Assembly: GCF_044326205.1 (NCBI RefSeq)
Contig: NZ_JBIRCY010000010.1
Coordinates: forward strand, 1 to 64,000
Source: Kumtagia sp044326205
GTDB taxonomy: Bacteria > Pseudomonadota > Alphaproteobacteria > Rhizobiales > Rhizobiaceae
DNA: 64,000 bases
Direction: 5' to 3'
Below, piece after piece: positions 7,158 to 17,331 of this stretch. The notes beneath the pieces were generated by a model. It was not told the origin of the DNA. It worked only from the letters and a program-made list of their open reading frames with translations, and searched no databases. A program made the position numbers and the translations under genes. Position 1 is the stretch's first letter, and each line of letters starts with the position of its first letter.

Positions 7158-10100
7158 CTATTTCTTGGCGAGCAGCGTGCGGACGAGCTTTTCGTCGATC
7201 TCGCCGGTAGGCGCCATGTCGTTGTCCTTCTGGAAGGCCATGATGGCGTTCTTGGTCTTTTCGCCCATGACGCCGTCGGCGCCGCCGGCATCGTAGCCGT
7301 TCTTGTTGAGGATGCGCTGGATGTTGCCGATCGCCTTCTTCATGTCGATGCCGGCGGATTTCATGTCGACGGCGGCCGTGGTGTCGGGGCTTTCCTGCCA
7401 AGATTCGGGAATCTCGACCGAGTTGGTCTCTGGGTCGACCGGCTTGGCCTTCCACAGGTCGACCATGCCGCGCGCCTTCTCCAGTTGCTCGGGCCGCAGC
7501 GAGTTGGCGATCTCGTCGCGTTTGGTGGCCGCGTCGCGGTCGCCCGCCTTGGCGGCCAGCGCGAACCATTTGTAGGACTCCTCCAGGCTCTGCGGCATGC
7601 CGACGCCTTTCGCAGCCAGGATGCCCAGGTTGAACTGGCTGTCCTTGACGCCGAGGTCGGCCGCACTTGCAAACCAGCGCGCGGCGGACTCGTTGTCGGT
7701 GGTGCCATCGGCGCCCATCGCGTAGAGCACGGCAAGATTGTGCATGGCGCTGGCGTTGCCCTGTTCGGCGGCAAGCTGGTACCAGGTCTTGGCCTTGCCG
7801 ACGTCGCGTTCGACGCCGAGCGCCTTTTCGTAGAGGTTGCCGATGCGGTACTGCGCCGGCGCGAAGCCGAGTTCGGCCGACTTCTCGTACCAGGTGGCCG
7901 CCTGCTTCATGTCCGCCTTGACGCCGCGTCCGTCAGCATAGCGCGAAGCAATCTCGAACAGCGCCTTGGCGTCTCCGGCCTCCGCGGCCTCGCGCAGGGC
8001 GATCGGCCCGGCATCCGCCGGGATTCCGGCGATGTGGGCCGGCGTCGGTTCTCCGGTCGCGGCTGTGGGTGATGCTTGCGCCGGCGTGGGCTCGGTGGCG
8101 GGCGTGGCCGCAGCCGGGGGCGCGGCGGCAACCGGGGCATCGGCCGGGCGGACATCCGCGTCAGCGGGCGCATCCATAGCTTCCTGCGGTTCCTCTATCG
8201 GCAGCGCCGCTGTCTCGACGCCCGCAGCCGCCTGCTCGCCATTCCCGCCCGCCGTATCCGGCAGCGCCGGGCTGGCCGCAACGTCGGCGGCCGCGGGCTC
8301 GGAAGCCGACGGTTCGAGCGTCTTTTCGCTGCTCGCCGTCTGCATCGGCTGCTCGGCGACGAGCGGAATGGAAGCGGCGACGACCGGTTCGTCGCCAGAG
8401 AGATAGGCACTGCCGAGCTGCATGCCAGCCAGGACGACCATGATGGCGGTCGCCGCCAGCAGGATCGGCTTGCGCTGCGTCTTCAGGATCTGGCCGATTT
8501 GCGAACCGCGCGAGGCGCGCGGCGTGCCGGCGCCACGCTTGTGCACCTCGGCCTCAGCCGCGGCCGCCTGGGCCGCGCGGCGGGCCGCGGCGATGAAATC
8601 CGACTTGGCGGCGTCGGTTTCCGAGGACTTGGCTGTCTGGCCTCGTTCCTCGCGCACCCGCTTCATGATGGCGTTAAGGTCTGGCGCGCCCGACCCCGGC
8701 TCGAGAGGCCGGTTGGCGATCTTCGGATCGAGGGGCTCGTCCAGCGCCGGTTCGACCGTCTGTTCGGCGGTCATACTCGGTTCGGCCGGCGGTTCCTTCT
8801 TTGCTACGGCCACGGTCTGCTTGCGGCCAAGAGCACGGGTCAGCCCGCCGAGCAGGGAGCGCGCGGTCTTTGCGGCGGGCCTCTTTTCATCAACTTCCCC
8901 ATCGATTGCCGCGATTGCCGCCTCGGCCGCGGCTTCGGCGGGCGTGCGGGTCGTGGCGGGCGTGATCTTGGCCGGCTTGCTTTCGCTCGGCCGCGACGCG
9001 GAAAGCCCGCTATCATTGTGATCAGCATGCAGAGGCGGCGTGCTGCCGAGTTCCATCATCCGGGCCGGCGCCGGGGCCGGTACGGGACGCACTGGGGCGG
9101 TTGGCGCGACCTCCGCTGCGTCCATGGCCCCAAGCCTGTCGACGATCTTGATCAGCGTATCGTGGATAGCCTCGAACGTCTTGGCGTTGCGGTCGTCCGA
9201 ACGCCGCGTCAGCGATTCCAGTGCGCGCAGATCCTCGGCAAGCCCGGTCACCGCGACGGTGTGGTTCTGCGAGCCGTCCAACGTCCTGACGGCATTTTCG
9301 GCGGCCTGGCGCGCCGCATCGAGGATGGAATCGCGGCTGCCGGCAATCGCGCGCTCCAACTCGTCGAGCCGCGGGCCGATGTCCTCGAATTCCGGCAATG
9401 GCGCGGACGGCCGGTTGAGATGATCGGCGAGCGCAGCCACCTGGCTCTCCAGGCTGCGGATGAGCCGGGGATCGATTCCGGCGAATTTGGCGGCGGAGGC
9501 ATCGATGCGTTCCGAGATGCTCTCCAGCCGGTCCTCGAGCTGACGGATCGCCTCGCCGCTGCTATCCGCCGGCGTGCTGGCGATCTGGTTGGCGAGATCC
9601 GAGAAACGCGCATCGATGACATTCATGACACGCGTCGCGTCGAGCGAGTCGGCAGCGCGCACGTCGATGCGGTCGGCAACCTCGTCAAGTCTCCGCTCCA
9701 GATCACGGAACATCAGGTTGCCATGCTCGATGGCGTCCCCCTGACGCCGCTCGATCATCGCCGACAGAACGTCGAAACGCTGGTCGATGCTGTTGAGCAT
9801 CGCGTCGTGATCGGCTGCCGGCGTCTGGTCGATCTTCTCGGCGACGGCGAAGACCTGCCGCGACAGCCGGTCGATGGCTTCCGCGGGCAGCCCGCCTTGC
9901 GCAGCGAGATCGTCCACCCGCTGCGACAGCGTGTTCAGCCGGGTGATGACTTCGGCGGTTGGACGGTCTTCCACGACCTCGTCGATCTGCCGGGCGAGCG
10001 CGGAAATGCGTGCCTCGATGCGCTGGAATGGTTCCGGATCGAGATGCGGAACCTGTGCCGCCGCAGTGGAAGCCACGATGGCGCGCGAAATCTCGTCAAG

Positions 10101-10988
10101 ACGCTCCTCGATCAGATGAAAGGTTTCGGGCGCCTGGCTGTCCTGCTGGCGCACGAAATGGTCGATGGCTCCGGCCAGCGTCCGGACCTTTTCCTCGAGC
10201 GAACGCAGCGACAGCGATTCGGGCAGGTTGTTGACCGCCTCGCTGATCATCTGCAGTCGGTCGGACAGCGCCGCGATTTCCGGGTCGTGTGCGCTCTGCC
10301 GAGCGTCGACGCGGCTTTCGAAAGCCGTCCAGCGGCGGTCGAAATCGTCCCAGCGGCGGTCCGATGACCGGACCGTGTCTTCTCGCGCCAGCGTGTCGAG
10401 CGCGCCGCGCACCTGCTCGATGTCGTCGCGAAGCGCATTCATGCCCTTGTCGTCGGTGCGTTCGGAAAGTTCCCGCACGCTGCGCGAGATGCGGTCGAGT
10501 TCCGCGGCGAATTCTGATCCGATCGCCGCGCCGCCGGTCGAGGCCATCATGCGGCCGATCTCGGCGCGCAGCGTCTCGAATTCGCGCTGCATGTTCGAAG
10601 CCATCTGCTGGCGAAAATCCTCGCGCAGGCTCTTCAACTCGCCGGCGATCCGGCTGGCGGAGGCGACGCCTTCCTCCTGGCCGCGCACCCTGTCCAGGTC
10701 GCGGGCCAGCGACTGGTAGGGCGCCGGCGTTTCGGCTCGCCGCGCTGGCGCCGGTTGAGGCGCGCGCGGCGTTTCGCGATAGGGACGGCCGCTCTCGTAG
10801 ACCGGGGCGGTTCGCGATTGCCTTGCGCTGTCGTCGCGGTCCCGGCCGAAGCCGTCGAGCGCTTCGCGCGAGCGGTCAAGCCGGCTTTCGAGATTGTGGA
10901 GTGATTGGGTGATCTGGTCGAGCGTGGTGCCCGGCCTGCGCTCCCGGCCTGCGTTCAGGGTATCGAGATACGACCGTCTGTTGTTCAT
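7158..10988 (-). CDS. PodJ-like polarity protein: coiled coil, TM, Sel1 repeats, peptidoglycan-binding domain
   Basis: This is a 1276-residue protein. Residues 1 to about 640 are long, acidic and coiled-coil-like with many repeated short heptad blocks, preceded by a basic arginine-rich start. A basic/alanine-rich linker leads to one membrane helix at about 840-860. Then come an Ala/Pro-rich periplasmic linker, four or five Sel1-like repeats (ALFEIASRYADGRG, AQYRIGNLYEKALG and similar, about 990-1165), and a C-terminal peptidoglycan-binding module (IQRILNKNGYDAGGADGVMG). This order matches the pole-organising protein PodJ of Caulobacter and its rhizobial counterparts. The ATG at 10988 (MNNRRSYLD) was preferred to upstream codons. 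A CtrA-like site lies in its upstream region. Confidence 0.85.
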   Translation of the reverse strand: MNNRRSYLDTLNAGRERRPGTTLDQITQSLHNLESRLDRSREALDGFGRDRDDSARQSRTAPVYESGRPYRETPRAPQPAPARRAETPAPYQSLARDLDRVRGQEEGVASASRIAGELKSLREDFRQQMASNMQREFETLRAEIGRMMASTGGAAIGSEFAAELDRISRSVRELSERTDDKGMNALRDDIEQVRGALDTLAREDTVRSSDRRWDDFDRRWTAFESRVDARQSAHDPEIAALSDRLQMISEAVNNLPESLSLRSLEEKVRTLAGAIDHFVRQQDSQAPETFHLIEERLDEISRAIVASTAAAQVPHLDPEPFQRIEARISALARQIDEVVEDRPTAEVITRLNTLSQRVDDLAAQGGLPAEAIDRLSRQVFAVAEKIDQTPAADHDAMLNSIDQRFDVLSAMIERRQGDAIEHGNLMFRDLERRLDEVADRIDVRAADSLDATRVMNVIDARFSDLANQIASTPADSSGEAIRQLEDRLESISERIDASAAKFAGIDPRLIRSLESQVAALADHLNRPSAPLPEFEDIGPRLDELERAIAGSRDSILDAARQAAENAVRTLDGSQNHTVAVTGLAEDLRALESLTRRSDDRNAKTFEAIHDTLIKIVDRLGAMDAAEVAPTAPVRPVPAPAPARMMELGSTPPLHADHNDSGLSASRPSESKPAKITPATTRTPAEAAAEAAIAAIDGEVDEKRPAAKTARSLLGGLTRALGRKQTVAVAKKEPPAEPSMTAEQTVEPALDEPLDPKIANRPLEPGSGAPDLNAIMKRVREERGQTAKSSETDAAKSDFIAAARRAAQAAAAEAEVHKRGAGTPRASRGSQIGQILKTQRKPILLAATAIMVVLAGMQLGSAYLSGDEPVVAASIPLVAEQPMQTASSEKTLEPSASEPAAADVAASPALPDTAGGNGEQAAAGVETAALPIEEPQEAMDAPADADVRPADAPVAAAPPAAATPATEPTPAQASPTAATGEPTPAHIAGIPADAGPIALREAAEAGDAKALFEIASRYADGRGVKADMKQAATWYEKSAELGFAPAQYRIGNLYEKALGVERDVGKAKTWYQLAAEQGNASAMHNLAVLYAMGADGTTDNESAARWFASAADLGVKDSQFNLGILAAKGVGMPQSLEESYKWFALAAKAGDRDAATKRDEIANSLRPEQLEKARGMVDLWKAKPVDPETNSVEIPESWQESPDTTAAVDMKSAGIDMKKAIGNIQRILNKNGYDAGGADGVMGEKTKNAIMAFQKDNDMAPTGEIDEKLVRTLLAKK

Positions 10989-11165
10989 CGAAACGCCCAT
11001 TCGCCTGTGCCGGCTGGACCGGCCTGCTCCCACTCTCCTCGGGAAACGAAGCGTTCGGCTGCGATGGAACCAGTCTCCAACGACATGCCCGCTTCGAATG
11101 TTCGTGAAGAATTCGCTACAGGATAATCACGAGAGCCCGACATGCGCACATTTCGCCCATCGTGG

Positions 11166-11180
11166 TAAACAAGATGTTAA
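11166..11180 (-). promoter_or_regulatory. Candidate CtrA-binding site upstream of the podJ-like gene
   Basis: On the minus strand the sequence reads TTAA-N7-TTTA, one mismatch from the alphaproteobacterial CtrA consensus TTAA-N7-TTAA. It lies about 180 bases before the podJ-like ATG. PodJ synthesis is cell-cycle regulated in Caulobacter. A one-mismatch site in AT-rich DNA can arise by chance. Confidence 0.3.
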
Positions 11181-11303
11181 CCAAGCTTAATTTTGCGCGA
11201 AGGAACGCGGGAAAGGGCTCCGCGGCGCCTTTTCTGCGCAAGCGCTAATTCAACCTCTGGGCGCTTGCTACGTAGCGTAAGGGTCTCTATATGCGCGCCT
11301 TCA

Positions 11304-11321
11304 CTTACGTTAACGTAAAAG
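11304..11321. promoter_or_regulatory. Candidate MerR-family operator (autoregulation)
   Basis: A perfect 14-base palindrome TTACGTTAACGTAA sits 118 bases before the merR start. Its ACGT half-sites resemble the operator before the acyl-CoA dehydrogenase gene at 12036-12057. MerR regulators of acyl-CoA/branched-chain catabolism (LiuR type) bind this kind of palindrome. Autoregulation is inferred. Confidence 0.5.
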
Positions 11322-11438
11322 GCGGACCTTGCGGCTCGCCGACGTTTGTCTCAACCTTCGCGAAAGTCGTGACCCCCGAACGGCTTTCGTCTGAACATCC
11401 GGTCAGGCCGCGATGTCAGCCGGGGATAGCTGGAAGAA

Positions 11439-11915
11439 ATGATGAAACCAATGAGGGTCGGCGAAGACGCCGGCATGGCATCCGGCGTTTTTCCGGAGAT
11501 CGAGGATGGCGAAGACGCCCTCTTCAAGATCGGTGAAATGGCCAAGATCTACAGCGTGACGCTGCGCACGCTTCGCTTCTACGAAGACAAGGGGCTGCTG
11601 CACCCCAAGCGCGAGGGCAGCACCCGCCTCTACACAAGGCGTGACCGGGCGAGGCTGAAACTCATCCTGCTCGGCCGCAAGATTGGCTTCTCGTTGCGCG
11701 ACGTGAAGCAGATGATCGACCTCTACGACCCGACCGGTTCCAACGCCAAGCAGTTGCGCCTGACGCTCGACAAGTCCGAGAAGCAGCTCGGCCGCCTGCA
11801 GAAGCAGCGTGCCGCGCTGGACGAGGCGATCGAGGAGCTGGGCTCGCTGATGTCCGTGGTGCGGCGCATGCTCACCGAGCGTTCGGTGGCGGTCGCCAAT
11901 AGCAACGTGAACTGA
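11439..11915 (+). CDS. MerR-family transcriptional regulator of fatty-acid/acyl-CoA catabolism
   Basis: This is a 158-residue regulator. The MerR winged helix-turn-helix begins at about residue 29 (FKIGEMAKIYSVTLRTLRFYEDKGLL), with the wing REGSTRLYTRRD after it. A dimerising coiled coil follows (KQLRLTLDKSEKQLGRLQKQRAALDE). There are no effector-binding cysteines, so it is not a metal sensor of the classical type. It stands immediately before a beta-oxidation operon and between two similar palindromes, so it probably senses an acyl-CoA and controls that operon and itself. An AGGAAG-like ribosome-binding site overlaps the double ATG at 11439/11442. The first 25 residues are an unconserved-looking extension. 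Confidence 0.88.
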   Translation: MMKPMRVGEDAGMASGVFPEIEDGEDALFKIGEMAKIYSVTLRTLRFYEDKGLLHPKREGSTRLYTRRDRARLKLILLGRKIGFSLRDVKQMIDLYDPTGSNAKQLRLTLDKSEKQLGRLQKQRAALDEAIEELGSLMSVVRRMLTERSVAVANSNVN

Positions 11916-12035
11916 CAGGCCGCCTCGAAGCGCGTCGCGCTTTGACTTTTTGGACGGCATACAATCCTGATGGGCGGCGGATCGAACAGTCCGCCGCCCA
12001 TCGCATTTTTGGCTTCGGAATCGGCTTTCACGCGA

Positions 12036-12057
12036 TTGACGTTTACGCAAACGTCAA
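12036..12057. promoter_or_regulatory. Candidate MerR-family operator before the beta-oxidation operon
   Basis: TTGACGTTT and AAACGTCAA flank a three-to-four-base centre (ACGC), a near-perfect 22-base palindrome. It is about 85 bases upstream of the acyl-CoA dehydrogenase start, a plausible promoter position. It shares the ACGT core with the palindrome before merR. Confidence 0.6.
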
Positions 12058-12141
12058 TTAGTTTTCTCCCACGATCCGTCCAATACGGCCGTGCGCGCGC
12101 AATCCGCCCGATGGCCGACGCCATGCGATCAAGGAGGAAGC

Positions 12142-13938
12142 ATGCCGACCTATAAGGCACCGGTTCAGGATACGCTGTTCGTGCTCAACGAGGTGCTCGG
12201 CTACGAGCGCTACTCGAACCTGCCAGGTTTCTCCGACGCCACGCCTGACGTGCTGGAAGCCATTCTCGACGAGGCGGCCAAGCTCGCGGAAAACGTCATG
12301 CAGCCGCTCAATCGGGTCGGCGACATGCAGGGCTGCGAGCGTCACGATGACGGCTCGGTGACCACGCCGAAAGGTTTCAAGGACGCATTCGACCAGTACC
12401 GCGCCGGCGGCTGGATGGGGCTGGGGGTGCCGTCCGAATTCGGCGGCCAGGGCCTGCCTTATTGCGTCCACTCGGCGGTCGGCGAATACATGATCTCCGC
12501 CAACATGGCGCTGATGATGTATGCCGGCCTGACGCAGGGCGCCATCGCCGCGATCCTCGTGCATGGTACTGAAGAACAGAAGCAAAAGTATCTGCCGAAG
12601 ATGGTCGAGGGGTTGTGGACCGGCACCATGAACCTGACCGAGCCGCATTGCGGCACCGATCTCGGCCTGCTGCGCGCCCGCGCCGCGCCGCAGGCCGATG
12701 GCAGCTACAAGATCTCCGGCCAGAAGATTTTCATCTCGGCCGGCGAGCACGATCTGTCGGAAAACATCGTGCATCTGGTGCTCGCCCGCATCGAGGGCGC
12801 GCCGCAGGGCGTGAAAGGCATATCGCTGTTCATCGTGCCGAAATTCATCCCCAACGAGGCCGGCAATCCCGGAAAACGCAACGGCGTCTCCTGCGGCTCC
12901 ATCGAGGAGAAGATGGGCATCCACGGCAACTCCACCTGCGTCATGAACTATGACGAGGCGGCGGGCTGGCTGATCGGCGACGAGAATGCCGGGCTGAAGG
13001 CCATGTTCACCATGATGAACGAAGCGCGCCTCGGCGTGGGGCTACAAGGACTGGCCGTCGGCGAGGCCGCCTACCAGAACGCGGTTGCCTATGCGAAGGA
13101 GCGGCTGCAAGGCCGTTCGCTGTCCGGCCCGAAGGCAGCGGACAAGCCGGCAGATCCGATCATCGTCCACCCCGACGTACGCCGCAATCTGATGACCATG
13201 AAGGCGTTCAACGAGGCCGGCCGGGCTTTCGCGCTGTGGACGGCGATCCGCTCCGACGTCGCCCACCGTTCCGGCGACGACAAGGACAAGCAGGACGCCG
13301 ACGATGCCCTCGGCCTGATGACGCCGATCGTCAAGGGCGTGCTGACCGACAAGGGTTTTGAGCACGCCGTTGCCGCCCAGCAGGTGTTCGGCGGCCACGG
13401 TTATATCGAAGAACACGGCATGAGCCAGTTCGTGCGCGATGCCCGCATCGCCATGATCTATGAGGGTGCCAACGGCATTCAGGCGCTCGACCTCGTCGGC
13501 CGCAAGCTTGCCATGAATGGCGGCCGCGCCATCCAGAACTTCTTCAAGGAAGTCGGCGAGTTTTGCGAGGCCGGCCGCTCCGACGAGAAGATGGCGCCGT
13601 ACACCAAGGCGCTGAAGAAGGGGCTGAACGACCTGCAGGCCGCGACCATGTGGCTGATGCAGAACGCCATGGCGAAACCCGACAATGCGGGTGCGGCCTC
13701 AACCGATTACATGCATCTCTTCGGTCTTGTGTCGCTTGGCTATATGTGGGGCCAGATGGCCAAGGCGGCGCAAAACAGGCTGGCAAACGGCGCCGGCGAC
13801 GCTACATCCTTCTACGAGAACAAGCTCGTCACCGGCCGCTACTTCATGGAACGCGTCATGCCCGAGACCGCGGCCCACCTCGCCCGCATCTCGTCGGGCG
13901 CCGACACGATGATGGCGCTGCCGGCCGAGGCGTTCTGA
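12142..13938 (+). CDS. Acyl-CoA dehydrogenase, large AidB/DmdC-like type
   Basis: This is a 598-residue flavoenzyme, longer than the usual 380-residue acyl-CoA dehydrogenases because of N- and C-terminal extension domains. It starts MPTYKAPVQD, with the N-terminal domain typical of the long family. FAD/substrate signatures include NLTEPHCGTDLG, QKIFISAGEHD and, near the C-terminal half, QVFGGHGYIEEHGMSQ. It is predicted to oxidise an acyl-CoA to the enoyl-CoA, passing electrons to ETF. Some members of this long family act on methylmercaptopropionyl-CoA (DmdC); the operon context here favours general fatty acyl-CoA. A GGAGGAAGC ribosome-binding site precedes the ATG at 12142, so the upstream open frame is not used. 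Confidence 0.88.
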   Translation: MPTYKAPVQDTLFVLNEVLGYERYSNLPGFSDATPDVLEAILDEAAKLAENVMQPLNRVGDMQGCERHDDGSVTTPKGFKDAFDQYRAGGWMGLGVPSEFGGQGLPYCVHSAVGEYMISANMALMMYAGLTQGAIAAILVHGTEEQKQKYLPKMVEGLWTGTMNLTEPHCGTDLGLLRARAAPQADGSYKISGQKIFISAGEHDLSENIVHLVLARIEGAPQGVKGISLFIVPKFIPNEAGNPGKRNGVSCGSIEEKMGIHGNSTCVMNYDEAAGWLIGDENAGLKAMFTMMNEARLGVGLQGLAVGEAAYQNAVAYAKERLQGRSLSGPKAADKPADPIIVHPDVRRNLMTMKAFNEAGRAFALWTAIRSDVAHRSGDDKDKQDADDALGLMTPIVKGVLTDKGFEHAVAAQQVFGGHGYIEEHGMSQFVRDARIAMIYEGANGIQALDLVGRKLAMNGGRAIQNFFKEVGEFCEAGRSDEKMAPYTKALKKGLNDLQAATMWLMQNAMAKPDNAGAASTDYMHLFGLVSLGYMWGQMAKAAQNRLANGAGDATSFYENKLVTGRYFMERVMPETAAHLARISSGADTMMALPAEAF

Positions 13939-14020
13939 TCTGGCATATATCTAAACTCTGTTCATGCTTGAACAGAGTGGCTATAAGAAACAACCGGCGA
14001 AGACGCGACGGGAGACGCTC

Positions 14021-15193
<1,173 letters not shown>

Positions 15194-15204
15194 AGGAACG
15201 TGTC

Positions 15205-15606
15205 GTGGGAGCCTGGGGGTTTAAACCCTTCGAAAATGACGATGCCGCCGACTTCGTCGCGGAGTTCGAGCAGGAAGGCGTTGTGGCAATATCACGCGCT
15301 CTTGATGCGGGGTGCGGAACGGGTGGCTACGTTGAAGCCCCCGATGGTTCCATGGCCTTGGCCGCCGCGGCAATCGTCGCTGCTGCCGGCGGAGCATCGG
15401 GTCTTCTTTCCGAGCCTGCCGAGTCAGCGCTCAAAGGTGTTTCCAATTGGCAGGCTCTGACGGGATTGAAGGGCAAGGCGTTCAAAGCGGTTGACTGCGT
15501 CAGCGGCCAGAATTCGGAACTTATGGAACTTTGGAACGAAGCCGAACCCGCCAATGCGGCAGGTTTCAAGGCTGAATTGAAGCGCTTGCGTGAGGCACTA
15601 CGCTAG
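15205..15606 (+). CDS. DUF4259 domain protein
   Basis: This is a 133-residue soluble protein that starts at GTG (GAWGFKPFENDDAADFV after the initiator), preceded by AAAGGAA. The GxWGxxxFENDDAADF start is the hallmark of DUF4259, a family of unknown function. An alanine-rich helix (MALAAAAIVAAAGG) and an acidic C-terminal half follow. It lies 11 bases after a dehydrogenase gene and before the thiolase. It has no obvious link to lipid oxidation and looks slightly less GC-rich than its neighbours, so it may be an inserted cargo gene. Confidence 0.8.
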   Translation: MGAWGFKPFENDDAADFVAEFEQEGVVAISRALDAGCGTGGYVEAPDGSMALAAAAIVAAAGGASGLLSEPAESALKGVSNWQALTGLKGKAFKAVDCVSGQNSELMELWNEAEPANAAGFKAELKRLREALR

Positions 15607-15683
15607 ACGGAGGCTCACGCCACCGGCAACGGACCGACTGGGTGCTCCTGGGGCACCCGCGAATGAGTAAGAAAGGAATGATC

Positions 15684-16892
15684 ATGGCCGAAGCCTATGT
15701 CTATGACGCCGTGCGCACGCCGCGCGGGCGCGGCAAGAAGGACGGATCGCTGCACGAGGTGCCGGCGGTGCGGCTCGGCGCGAAAGTGCTGGAAGCCGTC
15801 CGCGACCGCAACGGTCTGGATACGGCTGAAGTCGACGACATCATCTTCGGCTGTGTCGATCCGGTCGGCGAGGCGGGTTCCGTGATCCCGCGCTCGGCCG
15901 CCTTCGAGGCGGGTTACGACACGAAGGCTCCCGGCATGCAGATTTCCCGGTTCTGCGCCTCCGGCCTCGACGCGGTGAACCTTGGCGCGGCAAAAATCGC
16001 GCAGGGGGCCGACGAGATCGTGATCGCCGGCGGCGTGGAATCGATGTCCCGCGTCGGCATGGGCATGTCCGGCGGCGCCTGGTTCATGGACCCCTCGGTG
16101 GGCCTGCCCGGCTGGTTCATGCCGCAGGGCGTGTCGGCCGACCTGATCGCCACGAAGCACGGCTTTTCGCGCGATGACGTCGACGGTTATGCGGTGGAGA
16201 GCCAGAAGCGCGCCGCCCATGCCTGGGAAAAGGGGTATTTCAAGAACTCCGTCATCCCGATCAAGGATCAGAACGGCATGACCATCCTGGACCGCGACGA
16301 GCACATGCGGCCGGGCACCGACATGCAGGCGCTGGGATCGCTCAATCCTTCCTTCGTCATGCCCGGCGAAATGGGCGGCTTCGACGCGGTCGCGGTGCAG
16401 CGCTATCCGGAACTGGAGGAGATCAACCACGTCCACCATGCCGGCAATTCTTCCGGCATCGTCGATGGCGCGGCGGCCGTCCTGCTCGGCTCCAAGAAGG
16501 CCGGCAAATCCATGGGCCTGAAGCCTCGCGCCCGCATCAAGGCGTTCGCCAATATCGGCTCCGAGCCGGCAATGATGCTTACCGGCCCGGTTGACGTCAC
16601 CGAAAAGCTGCTGAAGCGCGCCAAGATGAAGCTCAGGGATATCGACCTGTTCGAGCTCAACGAGGCCTTTGCCGCTGTCGTGCTGCGCTACATCCAGGCC
16701 TTCGAGATCGACCCGAAGGAGATCAACGTCAATGGCGGCGCCATCGCCATGGGCCATCCGCTCGGCGCCACCGGCGCGATGATTTTCGGCACGGTGCTGG
16801 ACGAACTGGAGCGGCGCGACCTCAACACCGCGCTGGTGACGCTCTGCATCGGCGCCGGCATGGGCACCGCGACGATCATCGAGCGGGTGTGA
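15684..16892 (+). CDS. fadA: Acetyl-CoA C-acyltransferase (thiolase, FadA-like)
   Basis: This is a 402-residue thiolase that cleaves 3-ketoacyl-CoA to acetyl-CoA and a shortened acyl-CoA. The acyl-accepting cysteine is C91 in SRFCASGLDAV. GGAIAMGHPLGATGA carries the active-site histidine and CIGAGMGTATI the second cysteine. The start MAEAYVYDAVRTPRG follows an AAAGGA site, so I set it at 15684 rather than the upstream ATG codons. It is followed by a one-base overlap with a YbaY-like gene, then the FadJ-type fusion, the usual partner in the alpha/beta oxidation complex. Confidence 0.92.
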   Translation: MAEAYVYDAVRTPRGRGKKDGSLHEVPAVRLGAKVLEAVRDRNGLDTAEVDDIIFGCVDPVGEAGSVIPRSAAFEAGYDTKAPGMQISRFCASGLDAVNLGAAKIAQGADEIVIAGGVESMSRVGMGMSGGAWFMDPSVGLPGWFMPQGVSADLIATKHGFSRDDVDGYAVESQKRAAHAWEKGYFKNSVIPIKDQNGMTILDRDEHMRPGTDMQALGSLNPSFVMPGEMGGFDAVAVQRYPELEEINHVHHAGNSSGIVDGAAAVLLGSKKAGKSMGLKPRARIKAFANIGSEPAMMLTGPVDVTEKLLKRAKMKLRDIDLFELNEAFAAVVLRYIQAFEIDPKEINVNGGAIAMGHPLGATGAMIFGTVLDELERRDLNTALVTLCIGAGMGTATIIERV

Positions 16893-17320
16893 TGGCGGTT
16901 GCCATCAACCGCAGGCTGGCGCTTGCCGGCATCGGCGCGGCCATCGTCGTCGCGTCGGCCGCCGGGACGGCTCCCGAGGCTTCGGGTTCGGAGAAAACCA
17001 TGCGCCTTACCGGAACCGTATCCTACGCCGAAAAAGGCCTGCTGCCGGCGGGCGTCCTGAAAATCCGGCTGGAGGAGCAGGGCGTCGCCGACAAGAAGGC
17101 AAAACGCATCGCCGAGGTCGAGGTGAAAAGCAGCGGGCAGCACGACAGCATTCCGTTCGAGATGCAGGTGCCGCGCACCGAACTCGAGACGGCGGTGCGC
17201 CCCGGCTTCACGGTGCGGCTGGAGCGTGCCGACGGCTGGCTGCTCGCCATCAACCCTCATGCCGCATTCCATACGGGCGACGAAAAAGTCTCCCTGACGA
17301 TCAACCCTGTTGTCTATTGA
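16892..17320 (+). CDS. YbaY/YscW-family exported protein
   Basis: This is a 142-residue protein with an N-terminal signal segment (LALAGIGAAIVVASAAG). A beta-rich domain follows, with the sequence features of the YbaY/YscW family (LTGTVSYAEKGLLPAG, then VRPGFTVRLERAD). I see no clear lipobox cysteine, so it is probably periplasmic rather than a lipoprotein. The ATG shares a base with the thiolase stop (TGATG). The stop lies 12 bases before the fadJ ATG. Its role inside a beta-oxidation operon is unclear; the linkage may be incidental. Confidence 0.75.
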   Translation: MAVAINRRLALAGIGAAIVVASAAGTAPEASGSEKTMRLTGTVSYAEKGLLPAGVLKIRLEEQGVADKKAKRIAEVEVKSSGQHDSIPFEMQVPRTELETAVRPGFTVRLERADGWLLAINPHAAFHTGDEKVSLTINPVVY

Positions 17321-17331
17321 GAGGCCCGACG

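Larger units (their letters stand above)
10989..11438. other. Divergent promoter region between podJ-like and merR genes
   Basis: This 450-base region separates two divergent genes and holds no gene. It is more AT-rich than its flanks around 11150-11320. I see a CtrA-like half-site pair at 11166-11180 and a 14-base perfect palindrome at 11305-11318. No terminator is evident. Confidence 0.5.
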
